This document shows, in pieces, positions 62,894 to 64,000 of a stretch of DNA of 64,000 bases. Made by a program: the position numbers and the translations under genes. The stretch is taken from positions 1 through 64,000 of the forward strand of contig NZ_CALFXI010000073.1 of NCBI RefSeq assembly GCF_937958065.1, read 5' to 3'. Under the pieces are notes generated by a model that worked only from the letters and a program-made list of their open reading frames with translations, made no database searches and was not told where the DNA came from. Numbering within the stretch: position 1 is the first letter of the stretch; each line of letters starts with the position of its first letter. This DNA is from an uncultured Steroidobacter sp. (lineage in GTDB: Bacteria; Pseudomonadota; Gammaproteobacteria; Steroidobacterales; Steroidobacteraceae).

Positions 62894-63876
62894 GAAGCAT
62901 GTTTCTCGCTCTGGTCGGCGGCATGATGCTCGGCGCCCTGGCGGTCTGGGGCCTGGGCCACTTCCGAACGCAAGCGGCTCCGGATGAAGCCGATGTCGAA
63001 GCGAGCACCACATCGAGCAATCGACCAGGGACCGTGCAGTTGAGCGCGGATCAACAGGTCAAAGCGGGAATCACGGTTGCCCCGCTCGAACGCCGTGAGC
63101 TGGCGCGCGAAGTAAAAGGCTATGGCCGCGTCATCGATCCGCAGCCGTTGTTCGACCTGCTGGCGGAACTGCACTCCGCTGAAGCCGCGCTCGAAGCATC
63201 GGCCAAAGAGTACGAGCGGGTAAAGGCGCTACACAGCAACGATCAGAACGCATCGGCACGCTCCGTGGAGACTGCGGCCGCGGCCGTGAAGCGCGATCAG
63301 ATTCAACTGGAGGCGATTCGCACCAGACTCGGCAGCGCCTGGGGAACTGCGTTCAGCAAGAACCATATCGCGCGGCTGGTACAGGCTCTGACGACGCTCG
63401 ATGCAGTACTGATACGCGTGGACCTCGCGGCCGGAGAGTCATTGCCCTCACCTCCCGCGGCGGCGCGCGTGCAGTCGCCATTCGATTCGGGACGCTCGGC
63501 TGAAGCGCGTTTTCTCGGACTGGCGACAACGGCATCCGCTCAGAGCCCCGGCCAGGGATTTCTGTTTCTGCTCCAGCCCAACTCGCTCGCGCTTCGACCC
63601 GGGCTGGGCGTGGTTGGTTTCCTCGCACTCGAAGGCCCCCGATTGCGCGGCGTCGTACTGCCCCGCGCTGCCATCGTTCGTCATCAGGGTCAGGCCTGGG
63701 TGTACGTGCAGAAGGGAGCTGAAACATTCGAACGCGTGCCGGTGGTGCTGGAGCACGCCCTGGATGACGGCTGGTTCATAGAAGCGAGCGCCGCTCCCTC
63801 CGGAAACATCGTGGTCAGTGGGGCCCAGGCCCTGCTCTCCGAAGAGCTGCGATCGCAGATCAACCTGGCGGACTAG
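62890..63876 (+). CDS. RND efflux periplasmic adaptor (CzcB/CusB-like)
   Basis: 328 residues with one N-terminal helix (FLALVGGMMLGALAVWGLG). VQLSADQQVKAGITVAPLERRELAREVKGYGRVI is the usual start of the adaptor body. A coiled-coil hairpin (about 88-150) and a beta-barrel part (RPGLGVVGFLALEGPRLRGVVLPRAAIV) follow. No His/Met-rich metal-binding N-terminal extension or clear lipoyl GxVxxxxVxxGxxV half is visible, so it is a short variant of the family. ATG 62890 overlaps the channel gene stop. Confidence 0.87.
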   Translation: MRSMFLALVGGMMLGALAVWGLGHFRTQAAPDEADVEASTTSSNRPGTVQLSADQQVKAGITVAPLERRELAREVKGYGRVIDPQPLFDLLAELHSAEAALEASAKEYERVKALHSNDQNASARSVETAAAAVKRDQIQLEAIRTRLGSAWGTAFSKNHIARLVQALTTLDAVLIRVDLAAGESLPSPPAAARVQSPFDSGRSAEARFLGLATTASAQSPGQGFLFLLQPNSLALRPGLGVVGFLALEGPRLRGVVLPRAAIVRHQGQAWVYVQKGAETFERVPVVLEHALDDGWFIEASAAPSGNIVVSGAQALLSEELRSQINLAD

Positions 63877-63891
63877 GGCCATCAGGTAGCC

Positions 63892-64000
63892 ATGCTGCGC
63901 CAGATCGTCACGCTCTGCATCCGCTTCCGCCACCTGGTCGTAGCGATTGCCGTGCTACTGGCCGTCTATGGAATTTTCGTCGCCCAGCGCGCCAAGCTGG
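63892..64000 (+). CDS. RND efflux pump (CzcA/CusA family), N-terminus only
   Basis: The first 36 residues of an RND transporter, beginning MLRQIVTLCIRFRHLVVAIAV and running into the first transmembrane helix. An AGGT ribosome-binding site lies 4 nt before the ATG, and the gap after the adaptor is 15 bp. The position after a CzcC- and CzcB-like pair supports a heavy-metal efflux pump. The rest lies outside the window, so the metal cannot be judged. Confidence 0.85.
   Translation, partial: MLRQIVTLCIRFRHLVVAIAVLLAVYGIFVAQRAKL

Overview
The window is about 64 kb of GC-rich, densely coding chromosome from a Gram-negative bacterium, most likely a gammaproteobacterium of the Xanthomonadales/Steroidobacter type. 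The evidence is the gene sets parC-parE, xseB-ispA-dxs and nrdR-ribD-ribE-ribB-ribH-nusB-thiL-pgpA, a single-chain PurL, MltF, EttA, and TonB-dependent and RND export systems. This placement is inferred from gene content and order only. No tRNA, rRNA, CRISPR array, insertion sequence or phage gene was seen.

Layout. (1) 1-9.9 kb, accessory: a minus-strand run of TonB-dependent receptor, LLM-type F420-dependent oxidoreductase, F420:NADPH reductase, CofC and a fused FO synthase (FbiC, running off the left edge). A divergent plus-strand arm carries an MFS transporter, a SnoaL-like protein and an AraC regulator. Together they look like a substrate-uptake and reduction module that makes and recycles its own deazaflavin cofactor, which is uncommon in Proteobacteria. 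(2) 9.9-14.1 kb: topoisomerase IV (parC, parE). (3) 14.2-16.9 kb: rubrerythrin, a GlpC/HdrD-like Fe-S protein and a DUF3501 protein in one operon, headed by a regular array of 7-bp half-sites. (4) 17.0-21.8 kb, plus strand: xseB-ispA-dxs (isoprenoid precursors), folE2 and an orphan HExxH protein. (5) 21.8-31.4 kb, minus strand: the nrdR/riboflavin/nusB/thiL/pgpA cluster ending in a Ser/Thr kinase fused to a cyclic-nucleotide-binding domain, with glyA and a deacetylase-family gene upstream. RibD has a His where a zinc-ligand Cys is expected, and the RibA half of RibBA is degenerate. (6) 31.5-41.2 kb, minus strand: Mrp-type antiporter operon (fused A/B, then C, D, E, F, G) preceded by a tandem universal stress protein and a P-type cation ATPase.

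(7) 41.4-52.2 kb: ettA, a small membrane protein, two tandem YidB-family genes, purL, DUF1820, an orphan FHA protein of the TagH type, and mltF. (8) 52.2-55.1 kb: a 308-bp gap with strong hairpins, an amidase and an exported DJ-1/PfpI lipoprotein whose ribosome-binding site lies in a hairpin. (9) 55.2-59.2 kb: an ABC ATPase and membrane-fusion protein without a permease gene, divergent from a response regulator/NtrY-like kinase pair, with a perfect palindrome between them. (10) 59.3 kb to the end: an OmpR-type regulator, its kinase and a CzcCBA/Cus-like efflux system whose RND pump runs off the right edge.

Most of regions 2 and 4-7 is ordinary core genome. The unusual material is the F420 module, the rubrerythrin operon with its repeat array, the kinase-cNMP fusion and the permease-less ABC locus.
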